A stretch of DNA of 64,000 nt from the NCBI RefSeq assembly GCF_040151475.1, contig NZ_JBDKWG010000139.1:181568-245567 (forward strand), read 5' to 3'. The notes under the pieces were generated by a model. That model did not search any database, was not told where the DNA came from, and saw nothing but the letters and a program-made list of their open reading frames with translations. Below, piece by piece: positions 52,338 through 61,660 of this stretch. Both the position numbers and the translations under genes were made by a program. Each line of letters begins with the position of its first letter. Positions within the stretch are counted from its first letter, which is position 1. This DNA is from CAXBNB01 sp040151475. GTDB taxonomy: Bacteria; Bacteroidota; Bacteroidia; Cytophagales; Cyclobacteriaceae.

Positions 52338-52904
52338 TTGGCACATTTAATCTTATCCATTTTTTTTGTTTTCAATGGAAGTATTTACTCAGCGTCAAAC
52401 GGGTCGCAAGATGCAAAACTGAATCAAGGAAGAAAGTATGCCATAGGCGATGAGGCTCATGGTGGTATAATTATTTATTTGGATCCAACTGGAGAGCACG
52501 GGATTATATGTGCCCCCAGAGATGAAAAACTTAAAGATAAGGCTCGTATGGTTTGGGGATGTCTGGAAACATACATCAGTGGGTCAAGAGGAACGGCCAT
52601 TGGTTCTGGCGAACAAAACACAAAAGATATAATAGCAACATGTACAAAAGGAGTGACAGCTGCTGATGTTTGCTATAAATCCAGACAGAGTGGATACACG
52701 GATTGGTACTTACCTTCCAAAGGAGAACTTAATGCTATATATAAGCTTAAAAAGAAAGGAAAACTTAAGCTGAAAAGAACAGGATATTGGAGTTCCACCG
52801 GTACGGGAGATGGTAACGCCTGGGTTCAGACTTTTGGGATGGGCTTTCAGTTTGTAAGTTCAAAATATGGTAGCCATAGGGTAAGGCCAGTCAGGAAATT
52901 CTAA
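52338..52904 (+). CDS. Exported DUF1566 (Lcl-like) domain protein
   Basis: Protein of 188 residues starting at a TTG, with a signal peptide (AHLILSIFFVFNGSIYS). The DUF1566 lectin-like domain shows GGIIIYLDPTGEHGIICAP, WYLPSKGELNAIYK, YWSSTGTGDGNAWVQ and the ending RVRPVRKF. Such domains are extracellular, often at the end of adhesin-like proteins; here the domain stands alone. Its stop codon lies inside the left arm of a MITE-like element, so the native C-terminus may have been altered, though RPVRKF is a normal ending. Confidence 0.8.
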   Translation: MAHLILSIFFVFNGSIYSASNGSQDAKLNQGRKYAIGDEAHGGIIIYLDPTGEHGIICAPRDEKLKDKARMVWGCLETYISGSRGTAIGSGEQNTKDIIATCTKGVTAADVCYKSRQSGYTDWYLPSKGELNAIYKLKKKGKLKLKRTGYWSSTGTGDGNAWVQTFGMGFQFVSSKYGSHRVRPVRKF

Positions 52905-53014
52905 TTAGAGTCTGTCTATAATGTGCTTTGAGAAGCCTTTCAGGATTCTTAAAGCTACACTGTTTTAACAGCTTTAGTAAAGCGTGGATCGTACTTTATA
53001 GACAGACTCTAATT
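52903..53014. mobile_element. MITE-like element bridging two convergent stop codons
   Basis: Perfect 19-base terminal inverted repeats (starting AATTAGAGTCTGTCTATAA at 52903, complement at 52996-53014) around ~74 bases. The GAGTCTGTCTATAA end is like the terminal repeat of several DDE insertion sequences. The left arm covers the stop of the DUF1566 gene and the right arm reaches the stop of the permease gene, so it may also terminate both transcripts. Confidence 0.8.
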
Positions 53015-54698
53015 ATATCCCGGTAAAGTGCAGCAGGTTTATGGCTGCAAGTCCCAATAAACCAACAACTACCAGATAATAAATAGTTGGTAGAATGGTT
53101 TTTTTCAAGACCAAACCTTCATTTCCCAGAAAACCAACTGTGGCTGATGCTGCCACAATGTTGTGTATAGCTATCATGTTTCCTGCAGCAGCACCTACAG
53201 CCTGAAGAGCTACTATCATAGAGGTGGGCATGATTAGTTTTTCCGCCACACCAAATTGAAAAAGAGAAAACATTAAGTTACTTACAGTATTGCTGCCGGC
53301 TATAAAGGCACCAAGTGCACCAATGGCAGGAGCAAATAAAGGGTAGATGCTTCCGACAGTTCCCGCAACCCATTCAGCCATAGCAATTGGCATACCTGGT
53401 AAGTCACCGGAGTTTGTTCCGGAATTGATATATATCCTTACCATTGGCACAGTAAATATCAATACAAAGCCAGCACCAATGATCATGTTTGAGCTTTCGG
53501 AAAGGGCATTTTTAATGTCTTCCATTTTCATTTTGTGTAGAAATATGGTAATGGCCGCCACTACTAATAAAATTGAGCCAGGTAAGTAGAGTGGTACACT
53601 GGAAGCTGATATAGTGGTGCCAAATATTTCTGTCCAATTGATTTTTACGCTGGTCAACCAGCCTTTAAATGGAAGTTGGGTAAGGCGACTCAATACCAGA
53701 AGCCCGGCGAGAAACAGATAGGGAGAGCAGGCTTTTATTAATGATATTTTAGGAAGATCATCGTTGTTGGTTGTCTGTATTTCCAATTTGCCTATCCATT
53801 CTTTCGCCCATGATTTTCTATCGGGAAAGTCCCAGGTCTCTTTTGGGATAAGAAATCCTTTTTTAGCAGCAACGATTACGATAGTGATACCGATTAAAGA
53901 GCCCAGTAAAGTAGGAAACTCAGGCCCTAAGGTAATTCCGGTCAGAGTATATGGGATGGTGAATGCCAATCCACCAAAAAGGGTAAAGGGAAACACGGCC
54001 AATCCTTCTTTCCAGGATTTATTTTTTCCAAAGAATCGCGTCATCATGCAAACCATAAGTGTTGGCATTAGTGTGCCGGTAATACCATGAAGCACTGCTG
54101 CATTTGTAGTAACCAACTGTATATAATCCGTAAAACTTACGCCAGCTTCAGCCAGACTAGCATTTAATTCAGGGCTTTGCAAACCACCTCTTACTCCAAC
54201 AAGGATAGGAGTGCCCACTGCACCAAATGTTACCGCTGTACTTTGAACCATCATACCAAGCATTACTGCACAGAATGTAGGAAATCCCAAGCCAATTAGG
54301 AGGGGAGCAACTACAGCTGCAGGCGTACCAAACCCGGCGGCACCTTCTATAAAAGACCCAAAAAGCCAGGTAATAATTACCACTTGTATCCGTCGGTCTG
54401 AACTGATATCAGTAAACCCTTTTCTGATTACACCTATAGCTTTAGAATGCTTGAGCAAATTGAGTAAAAGGATAGCTCCAAAAATGATATATAGAATGTC
54501 AAAAGTGATGAACATACCCTGGATTGATGAAGCCAAAATATGAATAAAGGGCAATCGCCAGCCAAAGTAGGCTATGACAATAGTGAGGATTAATGAAATC
54601 GGCATAGCGGTTTTAGCTGGCATTCTAAAGCCTACTAACATAATTGCTGCTGCTAAGATGGGTACTATAGCCAACAAGGCCAAAACAGAAATTGACAT
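53013..54698 (-). CDS. lctP: L-lactate permease family transporter
   Basis: Inner-membrane LctP-family carrier of 561 residues with about fourteen helices. Typical segments include GSFIEGAAGFGTPAAVVAPL, VGTPILVGVRGGLQ, GALGAFIAGSNTVSNLMFSL and AVGAAAGNMIAIHNIVAASA. Family members import L-lactate, D-lactate or glycolate with protons. Here it follows the 2-hydroxyacid dehydrogenase by 55 bases and is read divergently from the sugar-acid genes, so it may import a 2-hydroxyacid of that pathway. Confidence 0.93.
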   Translation of the reverse strand: MSISVLALLAIVPILAAAIMLVGFRMPAKTAMPISLILTIVIAYFGWRLPFIHILASSIQGMFITFDILYIIFGAILLLNLLKHSKAIGVIRKGFTDISSDRRIQVVIITWLFGSFIEGAAGFGTPAAVVAPLLIGLGFPTFCAVMLGMMVQSTAVTFGAVGTPILVGVRGGLQSPELNASLAEAGVSFTDYIQLVTTNAAVLHGITGTLMPTLMVCMMTRFFGKNKSWKEGLAVFPFTLFGGLAFTIPYTLTGITLGPEFPTLLGSLIGITIVIVAAKKGFLIPKETWDFPDRKSWAKEWIGKLEIQTTNNDDLPKISLIKACSPYLFLAGLLVLSRLTQLPFKGWLTSVKINWTEIFGTTISASSVPLYLPGSILLVVAAITIFLHKMKMEDIKNALSESSNMIIGAGFVLIFTVPMVRIYINSGTNSGDLPGMPIAMAEWVAGTVGSIYPLFAPAIGALGAFIAGSNTVSNLMFSLFQFGVAEKLIMPTSMIVALQAVGAAAGNMIAIHNIVAASATVGFLGNEGLVLKKTILPTIYYLVVVGLLGLAAINLLHFTGI

Positions 54699-54753
54699 TG
54701 GATTTGCGATTTAGTGAATAGAGTTGATAGTATTTGAATTTTGAATGTCTGGG

Positions 54754-55728
54754 TTAATTCATTGTTTCTATATTTATAAGGTTTGGGATTTTTTTTCCAT
54801 TGCAAGCGGCAAGTAAATTGTCAACAGCTATCATGCCCATTTTAGTGCGTGTGGCTATGGTTGCACTGGCAATATGTGGAAGTAATACCGTATTTTCCAT
54901 TCTTAATAATTCCGGATGAATTTCCGGTTCTTCTTCAAATACATCTAAACCAGCTCCCATAATTCGCTTTTCTTTCAAAGCATTTACAAGTGCATTTTCG
55001 TCTACTACTGGTCCTCTGGCTGTATTTATGAGGTAGGCACTTTCCTTCATGAGTTCAAATTCTCTTTTACTTATAAGGTGAAAGGTGTCTTGATTGTAAG
55101 CCACATTGAGGGAGACAAAGTCCGCTTTTGACAGGAGTCCATCAAAGGACAGATAGGTCAGTCCCAATTCTTTTTCCTCGCTTTCAGAGAGCTTTGTTCT
55201 GTTCCAATAGACAATATTCATGTCAAATCCTTGTGCCCTTTTGGCGATTGCCCTGCCTATTCGTCCAAGGCCTACGATTCCTAGAGTAGCACCATAAATA
55301 TCTGTTCCAAGGTATTGCAGTGGTCCCCAACCTTTCCACTTTCCTGTACGCACAAATTTATCGGCTTCCACTATCCTCCTCGTTAGGGTGGTCATTAAAG
55401 TAAATGCCAGGTCAGCCGAAGTTTCAGTGAGCACACCAGGAGTATTAGAAACTGGAATTCGTCTTTGAGTTGCTGCATCTACATCTATATTGTTGAATCC
55501 TACAGCATAATTCGCAATTATCCTAAGGTAGGGGTTGGCATCCATTACATCAGTATCAATAGTATCAGTAAGTAAGCACAGTAACGCATCTTTTCCTTTC
55601 ACTGCTTTGATAATTTCTTCCTTGGAAAGAACTCTGTCTTCAGTGTTCATTTCCAATTCTGTTTCCTGTCGCAATCGTTCCATAACCTTTGGGGGGAGCT
55701 CCCGGGTGAGAAATACTTTTGGTCTCAT
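54754..55728 (-). CDS. D-isomer-specific 2-hydroxyacid dehydrogenase (GhrB-like)
   Basis: NAD(P)-dependent reductase of 324 residues, probably reducing glyoxylate, hydroxypyruvate or 2-keto-aldonates. Rossmann motif GIVGLGRIGRAIAKRAQGFD; substrate site NYAVGFNNIDVDAA; catalytic Arg in NTARGPVVDENAL, Glu in GLDVFEEEPEIHPEL and His in LLPHIASAT. ATG at 55728 is used rather than a TTG four codons before. It is divergent from the regulator gene and shares an operator region with it. Given the neighbours, 2-ketogluconate reductase activity is plausible. Confidence 0.88.
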   Translation of the reverse strand: MRPKVFLTRELPPKVMERLRQETELEMNTEDRVLSKEEIIKAVKGKDALLCLLTDTIDTDVMDANPYLRIIANYAVGFNNIDVDAATQRRIPVSNTPGVLTETSADLAFTLMTTLTRRIVEADKFVRTGKWKGWGPLQYLGTDIYGATLGIVGLGRIGRAIAKRAQGFDMNIVYWNRTKLSESEEKELGLTYLSFDGLLSKADFVSLNVAYNQDTFHLISKREFELMKESAYLINTARGPVVDENALVNALKEKRIMGAGLDVFEEEPEIHPELLRMENTVLLPHIASATIATRTKMGMIAVDNLLAACNGKKIPNLINIETMN

Positions 55729-55919
55729 TCTTAAATTCAATTTTTATAGTTTATTGGAAAATGTATTTGTACAAACAATTAATCCATTGGGTTTGAAAGA
55801 TAACAGCAATGTATGAGAATGTGAGTATTGAAAGTTAACTTTTTGAAATAGGATTAAAATAATTGCATTCTGGAAAATGGTAATGGGGATAATAAATTGC
55901 ACATATTTAAATTCTATAT

Positions 55920-56031
55920 TTGTCATACACAATTACTATTTGTAGAGTTTATCATGAGTGTATTTTCTTTTAATGTAAATATATTATGGTATTTGTCATA
56001 CAAATATTTATTTCCTATACTTGTATGATAA
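55920..56031. promoter_or_regulatory. Three FadR/GntR-type operator candidates in the divergent promoter
   Basis: Sites at 55920-55930 (TTGTCATACAC), 55993-56003 (TTGTCATACAA) and 56021-56031 (TTGTATGATAA). The middle site matches the FadR-subfamily consensus TNGTNNNACNA exactly; the outer two differ at one base each. They lie between the divergent dehydrogenase/permease and regulator/dehydratase operons, in a 344-base gap with no gene. The regulator encoded at 56073 belongs to this DNA-binding class. Confidence 0.75.
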
Positions 56032-56072
56032 CTGCCAAATGACATTATCAATTGTCCGAAAATCAAGTCAAC

Positions 56073-56804
56073 ATGCGACCTCTTAATCTACGAATAGAAC
56101 AGGAAATAGAGCGTTCTATAAGGAGTAGAGAATATTCAGCAGGACAGAAATTGCCCACTGAAAATGAATATTGCGCAAAGTTCTCTGCAAGTCGCACGGT
56201 GGTTCGTGAAGCTCTGAAAAGCCTTAACTCAAAAGGGCTTGTTGATATAAAAAAAGGCAGTGGTATTTATGTAACCCAATTGAGTACAAAAGGTGCCATA
56301 GATATGCTCAATTTTTATTTTGAAATGTCTCAGGATAAAGATTTGGTGTATAATACTATTAAAGCCCGACAGTATTTCGAGCCTGAAATTGCAGCTCAGG
56401 CTGCCATGCGACGTACGGATTCCAATCTTCATGATTTAAAAATCAGTCTGGATAAACTGATAGCATGTCCTTTGGAAAACGTGGAATTGGAAACTGAATT
56501 GGACAGGGAATTTCATTCTTTGGTAACAGATTCGGCAGCTAATCCGGTTGTTAAGATAATTATGGAACCTATTTTTAATTTGATTCCAAAACACAATAAA
56601 ACAGTATATGGCAAAGATGGCCCCATATCTGATTCAGACAGGAGAGATGCTACCGTTAAATTTCACAAGGGTATTTATGAAGCTATTGAGCAGAAGGACA
56701 GCAGAGAGGCTTACTACCAGATGAAACAGAGCTTGCTGAAAACAGAAAAAAATCATTTGGCACTAATGGATTTTTTAAAGAAAAACAATACAAATTTACA
56801 ATAG
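56073..56804 (+). CDS. FadR/GntR-family transcriptional regulator
   Basis: Protein of 243 residues: winged-helix domain with YSAGQKLPTENEYCAKFSAS, RTVVREALKSLNSKGLV and KKGSGIYV, followed by an all-helical FCD ligand-binding domain (KARQYFEPEIAAQAA, EFHSLVTDSAANPV, KFHKGIYEAIEQKD). FCD regulators usually bind a carboxylic or sugar acid and release the operator. ATG at 56073 is preferred; a TTG at 56052 would add seven residues. It heads the dehydratase-permease-kinase-aldolase operon and probably represses both divergent units. Confidence 0.92.
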   Translation: MRPLNLRIEQEIERSIRSREYSAGQKLPTENEYCAKFSASRTVVREALKSLNSKGLVDIKKGSGIYVTQLSTKGAIDMLNFYFEMSQDKDLVYNTIKARQYFEPEIAAQAAMRRTDSNLHDLKISLDKLIACPLENVELETELDREFHSLVTDSAANPVVKIIMEPIFNLIPKHNKTVYGKDGPISDSDRRDATVKFHKGIYEAIEQKDSREAYYQMKQSLLKTEKNHLALMDFLKKNNTNLQ

Positions 56805-56817
56805 CCTACTATAGAGC

Positions 56818-58551
56818 ATGGATAAAGAGAATTCGAATAAGGAATTGAGAAGTCACAGTTGGTTCGCCCCGGCTGACGAAAAATTGGGTTTTATCAATAG
56901 GTCGTGGTTGAGAAATCAGGGTTGTCCCGACGATTATTTCACAGGAAGACCTGTGATTGGGATATGCAACACATGGTCGGAGTTGACCCCTTGCAATGCC
57001 CACCTCAGAGATTTTGCCGACATGGTAAAGCGTGGAGTATTGGAAGCAGGGGGAGTTCCTTTTGAATTCCCTGTTACTTCTATGGGAGAAACGCTCATGC
57101 GACCTACGGCCATGCTCTTTAGAAACCTTGCCAGCATGGATACTGAAGAAAGTATTCGTGCCAATCCCCTAGATGGCGTGGTGTTACTTACAGGTTGTGA
57201 CAAAACCACACCCTCCACAATAATGGGAGCATGTAGTGTCGATTTGCCTACTATCGTAGTACCTGGAGGCCCTATGCTGAATGGTCGTTACAAAGGTGAA
57301 TTGATTGGTTCGGGTACTTTTGCCTGGAAGATAAAGGAGAAAATGAGCAATGAGAATTTCACTAAAAAGGATCTTTCTGAGGCTGAAGTATGTAATTCCA
57401 GAAGTGCAGGGCACTGTATGACTATGGGTACAGCTTCTACTATGGCTTGTATGGCAGAGGCTTTGGGGCTCACCCTTCCGGGTGCTGCGGCCATTCCTGC
57501 AGTAGATTCCAGGAAAAAGTTATTGGCACAACTCTCAGGTAGGAGAATTGTGCAGATGGTAAAAGAAGATTTGACTCTTTCCAAGATACTTACACGCAAA
57601 GCGTTTGAAAATGCCATAGTAGTGAATGCGGCAGTTGGTGGGTCAACTAATTTTATCATACATCTTCAGGCGATAGCCGGTAGGATAGGAGTTGATTTGG
57701 AATTGCAAGACTTTGATAAATTGGGGAGTCATATTCCATTATTGGTCAATCTGATGCCATCTGGTAAGTTTTTGATGGAGGATTTCTTTTATGCTGGTGG
57801 ATTGCCTGCTGTCATAAGAGAATTGAAAGATAAAATTCATAACGAAGCAATCACCGTAAATGGAAATGCAATAGGTGAAAACAACCTTGATGCAGAGTGC
57901 TATAACAGGGAAGTGATTTCTACTGTGGTAGATCCTTTTCAGGAAGAGGCGGGCATTGCTGTATTGTATGGAAATCTCTGCGAAAATGGTGCTGTGATCA
58001 AGCCGTCAGCGGCTTCTCCGGATTTGATGGTGCATAGCGGAAAGGCCGTTGTGTTTGAATCGATCGAAGATTGCCATGCTCGGATTGACGATCCTGAACT
58101 TGATATTGATGAAAATAGTGTCATCGTTTTGCAGGGTGTTGGCCCTGTGGGGTATCCTGGTATGGCTGAAGTAGGCAATGTAAGTTTACCTGTAAAACTC
58201 ATCAAAAAAGGAGTGAAAGATATGGTAAGGATTTCGGATGGCAGAATGAGTGGAACTGCTTTTGGTACAGTGGTGTTGCATGTTTCTCCTGAGTCTGCAA
58301 TAGGTGGTACGTTGGCTTTGGTGAAGACAGGAGATATCATCGAATTGGATGTACCAAATCGCAGAATGGAGCTGAAGGTATCCGATGAGGAACTAAAGAA
58401 AAGAAGAGACAACTGGAAAGCACCTGAATCTAAATATGATCGTGGGTATGTCAACTTATATATCAAAACTGTAGAACAGTCTCATCTGGGAGCAGATTTA
58501 GATTTCTTGGTTGGTAAATCCGGATCAGAAGTTTTAAGGCATTCTCACTGA
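56818..58551 (+). CDS. IlvD/Edd-family sugar-acid dehydratase
   Basis: Iron-sulfur dehydratase of 577 residues that converts an aldonic acid to a 2-keto-3-deoxy acid. Cluster and metal cysteines are visible in GICNTWSELTPCN, LLTGCDKTTPSTIMGACSVD and SAGHCMTMGTASTMACM; the Mg/substrate segment DGRMSGTAFG is intact. Sequence and context (with GntP, DgoK-like kinase and aldolase) point to a sugar-acid member (arabonate, xylonate, galactonate or gluconate) rather than branched-chain amino acid IlvD. The exact acid cannot be read from sequence. Confidence 0.88.
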   Translation: MDKENSNKELRSHSWFAPADEKLGFINRSWLRNQGCPDDYFTGRPVIGICNTWSELTPCNAHLRDFADMVKRGVLEAGGVPFEFPVTSMGETLMRPTAMLFRNLASMDTEESIRANPLDGVVLLTGCDKTTPSTIMGACSVDLPTIVVPGGPMLNGRYKGELIGSGTFAWKIKEKMSNENFTKKDLSEAEVCNSRSAGHCMTMGTASTMACMAEALGLTLPGAAAIPAVDSRKKLLAQLSGRRIVQMVKEDLTLSKILTRKAFENAIVVNAAVGGSTNFIIHLQAIAGRIGVDLELQDFDKLGSHIPLLVNLMPSGKFLMEDFFYAGGLPAVIRELKDKIHNEAITVNGNAIGENNLDAECYNREVISTVVDPFQEEAGIAVLYGNLCENGAVIKPSAASPDLMVHSGKAVVFESIEDCHARIDDPELDIDENSVIVLQGVGPVGYPGMAEVGNVSLPVKLIKKGVKDMVRISDGRMSGTAFGTVVLHVSPESAIGGTLALVKTGDIIELDVPNRRMELKVSDEELKKRRDNWKAPESKYDRGYVNLYIKTVEQSHLGADLDFLVGKSGSEVLRHSH

Positions 58552-58581
58552 TATAAATGATTTTCAAACAACCATAATACG

Positions 58582-59916
58582 ATGAATATACTATTACTAC
58601 TGCTCAGCGTGGTACTCATTATTTTAATGACAGCAAAATTCAGTGTGCATCCATTTTTAGCCCTACTTTTTTCTGCTTTGTTTTTTGCTCTTTTATCCGG
58701 TATGCCATTTGCCCTGATTCTTACATCAATCAATAATGGTTTTGGAAATACACTGGCTGAGATAGGAATTGTAATAGTACTTGGTGTCATCATTGGAGCT
58801 TTTTTGGAGCATTCCGGAGGAGCATTTAAGTTAGCTGAGGTGGTTTTGAAAATAATAGGACGCAGGCGGGTACATGCAGCTATGGCCATAATCGGTTACA
58901 TTGTGTCCGTACCTGTTTTTGCGGATAGTGGATTTATAATTTTAAGTCCTTTGAATAAAAGCTTATCAAAAAAAGCAGGGCTTTCCATAGCAGGAACTGG
59001 TGTTGCTTTGATTTTGGGATTGACATTGACACATGTAATGGTTCCTCCTACTCCCGGTCCCATAGCAGCAGCAGGAATATTAGGTGCTGATGTAGGTTTG
59101 GTTATGTTATTAGGCCTTGGAGTAAGTGCTGTTACTTTGGTGGTGGCTATTATATATTCAAAGACTGTTGCGGCTAAAACTTACATCGATCCCAATCCGG
59201 AATATTCTGAAGAGGAAATAGAAGAAAAAATCAAAAGTGCCCCAAGTGCGGTGAAGTCTTTTCTACCCATTTTGATTCCAATTATTTTGATAGTTGGCAA
59301 GTCTTTAGTAGAGTTTAATATTACTCCTTCAGAGCAGAATGCTGGTTGGATAGAAGGGGTTAAATTTCTAGGTTCTCCTATCATTGCACTGATCATCGGC
59401 ATGCTCTTGGCATTTTTGCTGCCTAAAAAATTTGATATGGAGATCCTGTCTGCTACAGGCTGGGTTGGTAAGGCAATGGGTAGTGCTTCTACTATATTGT
59501 TGATCACAGGAGCTGGTGGAATTTTTGGCGAAATCCTTCAAAATTCAGGAATTGGTGATAGTATGACCGAACTGCTTTCGGGTGCCAGTTTGGGTATTTG
59601 GTTGCCGTTTCTTCTCTGTGCTGCCATCAAAACTGCTCAAGGGTCATCTACAGTTGCTTTGATTACCACAGCTTCTATCATGGCTCCATTGCTGGCAACT
59701 TTAGGTTTTGAAAGTGAAATGCAAAAAGCATTAATTGTAGTTGCTATTGGAGCGGGAGCTGCCGTGGTGACCCATGCTAATGACAGTGGCTTTTGGGTGG
59801 TGACCCAGCTCACAGGAATGGACATCAAAACGGGCTACAAACTTTTTACGCTTGGTACTTTTGTGATCGGCGTTTTTGCGGCATTTCTTGTATTCCTTTT
59901 GTCGCTGTTTTTATAA
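58582..59916 (+). CDS. GntP-family sugar-acid:H+ symporter
   Basis: Inner-membrane carrier of 444 residues with about twelve helices. Family motifs include VIVLGVIIGAFLEHSGGAFK, YIVSVPVFADSGFIIL, LTHVMVPPTPGPIAAAGILG and AAVVTHANDSGFWVVTQLTG. Members import gluconate and related acids. It lies between the dehydratase and the kinase in one operon, matching uptake of the same acid. Confidence 0.93.
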   Translation: MNILLLLLSVVLIILMTAKFSVHPFLALLFSALFFALLSGMPFALILTSINNGFGNTLAEIGIVIVLGVIIGAFLEHSGGAFKLAEVVLKIIGRRRVHAAMAIIGYIVSVPVFADSGFIILSPLNKSLSKKAGLSIAGTGVALILGLTLTHVMVPPTPGPIAAAGILGADVGLVMLLGLGVSAVTLVVAIIYSKTVAAKTYIDPNPEYSEEEIEEKIKSAPSAVKSFLPILIPIILIVGKSLVEFNITPSEQNAGWIEGVKFLGSPIIALIIGMLLAFLLPKKFDMEILSATGWVGKAMGSASTILLITGAGGIFGEILQNSGIGDSMTELLSGASLGIWLPFLLCAAIKTAQGSSTVALITTASIMAPLLATLGFESEMQKALIVVAIGAGAAVVTHANDSGFWVVTQLTGMDIKTGYKLFTLGTFVIGVFAAFLVFLLSLFL

Positions 59917-59925
59917 GGAACAAAA

Positions 59926-60876
59926 ATGGGTGGTGGCTTTTTCATAAGTGTGGACTGGGGAACATCAAACGTCCGTGTTCGATTGGTGAGGTTTCCTTCT
60001 CTTCAAATTATAGAAGAAATTGTATTACCGCAGGGAATAAAAAGTACATATAATCTTTGGAAGGAACAGGGTGGTGACCGAGAAGATTATTTCCTTGACT
60101 TTTTAAAATCTCAAATTGATCAATTCAAAGTTGAGTTAGACAAGAGCACAACAGTTGTTGTATCGGGAATGGCATCATCCAGTATAGGAATGAGGGAGTT
60201 GCCTTATGCTGGTTTGCCATTCAATACAGATGGAAGTACTTTGTATATTGAAGAAATCACGAACCCAAATTTCCCATTTCAGGTAAAATTAATCTCGGGA
60301 GTAAGGTCAGACTCTGATGTTGTCAGAGGGGAAGAGGTGCAAATTGTTGGTCTTACAAATGAGACAGATTTAGAGTTCAATACCGTGTTTGTTATGCCGG
60401 GAACACACAGTAAACATGTGATATGTGACAAAGGAGTGGTCACGGATTTTCATACATTTATGACCGGAGAAATGTTCCAGGTGATATCGGAATATACCAT
60501 TTTGAAAAATTCTTTGAATCATGGAGAGTTCGGAGAAAAGGAAGGACTGGCATTTGATGAAGGTGTTTCGTCTTCCACTGAAGGACATTCATTGCTCAAT
60601 GAATTGTTTAAAATCAGAGCTTATAATTTATTTGGGAGTAGGTCAGAAACAGAAAACTATTATTTCTTAAGTGGTTTGCTGATTGGTAATGAATTGATTA
60701 CGTTGAAAAACACCAATCATGACACCATCAAATTGTGCGCTGGGGGTAATTTGTTTGAATTGTACCACAGGGCAATGGGGAAGTTAGTATTGCACAAAAC
60801 TCAGATAGTATCGAAAGATAAAGTAGATGCTTCTGTGGTTAAAGGTCAATGGAAAATAATTAAGGATTTACTTTAA
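59926..60876 (+). CDS. dgoK: 2-dehydro-3-deoxygalactonokinase family enzyme
   Basis: Sugar-acid kinase of 316 residues of the DgoK family. Nucleotide and phosphate-binding segments: FISVDWGTSNVRVRLV at the N-terminus, VVSGMASSSIGMRELPY, PGTHSKHV and MTGEMFQVI. It phosphorylates 2-keto-3-deoxygalactonate (or a close 2-keto-3-deoxy acid) at C6. It is nine bases after the permease gene and eleven before the aldolase. It may also accept the altronate-derived acid of the first operon. Confidence 0.9.
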   Translation: MGGGFFISVDWGTSNVRVRLVRFPSLQIIEEIVLPQGIKSTYNLWKEQGGDREDYFLDFLKSQIDQFKVELDKSTTVVVSGMASSSIGMRELPYAGLPFNTDGSTLYIEEITNPNFPFQVKLISGVRSDSDVVRGEEVQIVGLTNETDLEFNTVFVMPGTHSKHVICDKGVVTDFHTFMTGEMFQVISEYTILKNSLNHGEFGEKEGLAFDEGVSSSTEGHSLLNELFKIRAYNLFGSRSETENYYFLSGLLIGNELITLKNTNHDTIKLCAGGNLFELYHRAMGKLVLHKTQIVSKDKVDASVVKGQWKIIKDLL

Positions 60877-60887
60877 AAGAAATTGAT

Positions 60888-61529
60888 ATGGGTGTGAATT
60901 ACAAGGAGGATTTGTTTAGCAAAATGCCTGTAGTAGGTATTATGAGAAATTTCTCTAATGAAAACATAGAAGCCATCGTTCCTTTGTATAAAAAGGCTGG
61001 TTTTACCACTTTGGAGATTACCATGAATTCAAGTAATGCTGAAGAGGTTATAACTCACTTGTCTAAAAACCATCCGGATTTAAATATTGGTGCCGGTACA
61101 GTTTGCAACATCGATGATTTAGAAAAGGCACTTGGTGCAGGTGCGTCTTTTATCGTTACGCCAATTATGGACAATGAGGTGATGCAGGTTTGTCGTGAAA
61201 GCAATGTGCCGATATTTCCCGGTGCATTTACACCACTGGAAATTTACAATGCCTGGAAATCAGGTGCTTCAGCTGTAAAAGTATTCCCAGCTACACAACT
61301 GGGACCGGGTTATGTCAAGGATGTATTAGGGCCTCTAAACCAAATAAAACTCCTGCCAACCGGTGGTGTTTCCATCGACAATATTGAGGCATTTTTCAAA
61401 GCAGGTGCTGTTGGTGTAGGTATGGGAAGTACTCTGTTTGATAATAAATTTATTGAAAGTAAAGATTATGATAGTCTTTTTATCCATTTTCAAAATATCT
61501 ATACGAAAGTGGGAGGATGTTTGAATTAA
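60888..61529 (+). CDS. eda: 2-keto-3-deoxy-6-phosphogluconate/galactonate aldolase
   Basis: Class I aldolase of 213 residues, KDPG/KDPGal family, yielding pyruvate and glyceraldehyde 3-phosphate. Active-site Glu lies in TTLEITMNSSNAEE, the phosphate-binding and glycine-rich segment is IGAGTVCNIDDLEKAL, and the Schiff-base lysine is in SAVKVFPATQLGPGYVKD; LLPTGGVSIDN completes the barrel. Last gene of the operon, followed by a strong terminator. Confidence 0.93.
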   Translation: MGVNYKEDLFSKMPVVGIMRNFSNENIEAIVPLYKKAGFTTLEITMNSSNAEEVITHLSKNHPDLNIGAGTVCNIDDLEKALGAGASFIVTPIMDNEVMQVCRESNVPIFPGAFTPLEIYNAWKSGASAVKVFPATQLGPGYVKDVLGPLNQIKLLPTGGVSIDNIEAFFKAGAVGVGMGSTLFDNKFIESKDYDSLFIHFQNIYTKVGGCLN

Positions 61530-61636
61530 CTTATGACAGGGTTTCTATTAAATGAAGGTGGGTTTAAATACGTTTCTTTTGACTCCCGGTTTGGAAGTGT
61601 CAAGGATATCCTTTCTTCCTGTATTTATTCTCAGTT

Positions 61637-61659
61637 AACCACCGTCAAAGACGGTGGTT
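61637..61659 (+). terminator. Terminator of the sugar-acid operon
   Basis: Perfect 10-base GC-rich stem (AACCACCGTC with GACGGTGGTT), AAA loop, followed by GTTTACT; 107 bases after the aldolase stop. Confidence 0.88.
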
Positions 61660-61660
61660 G

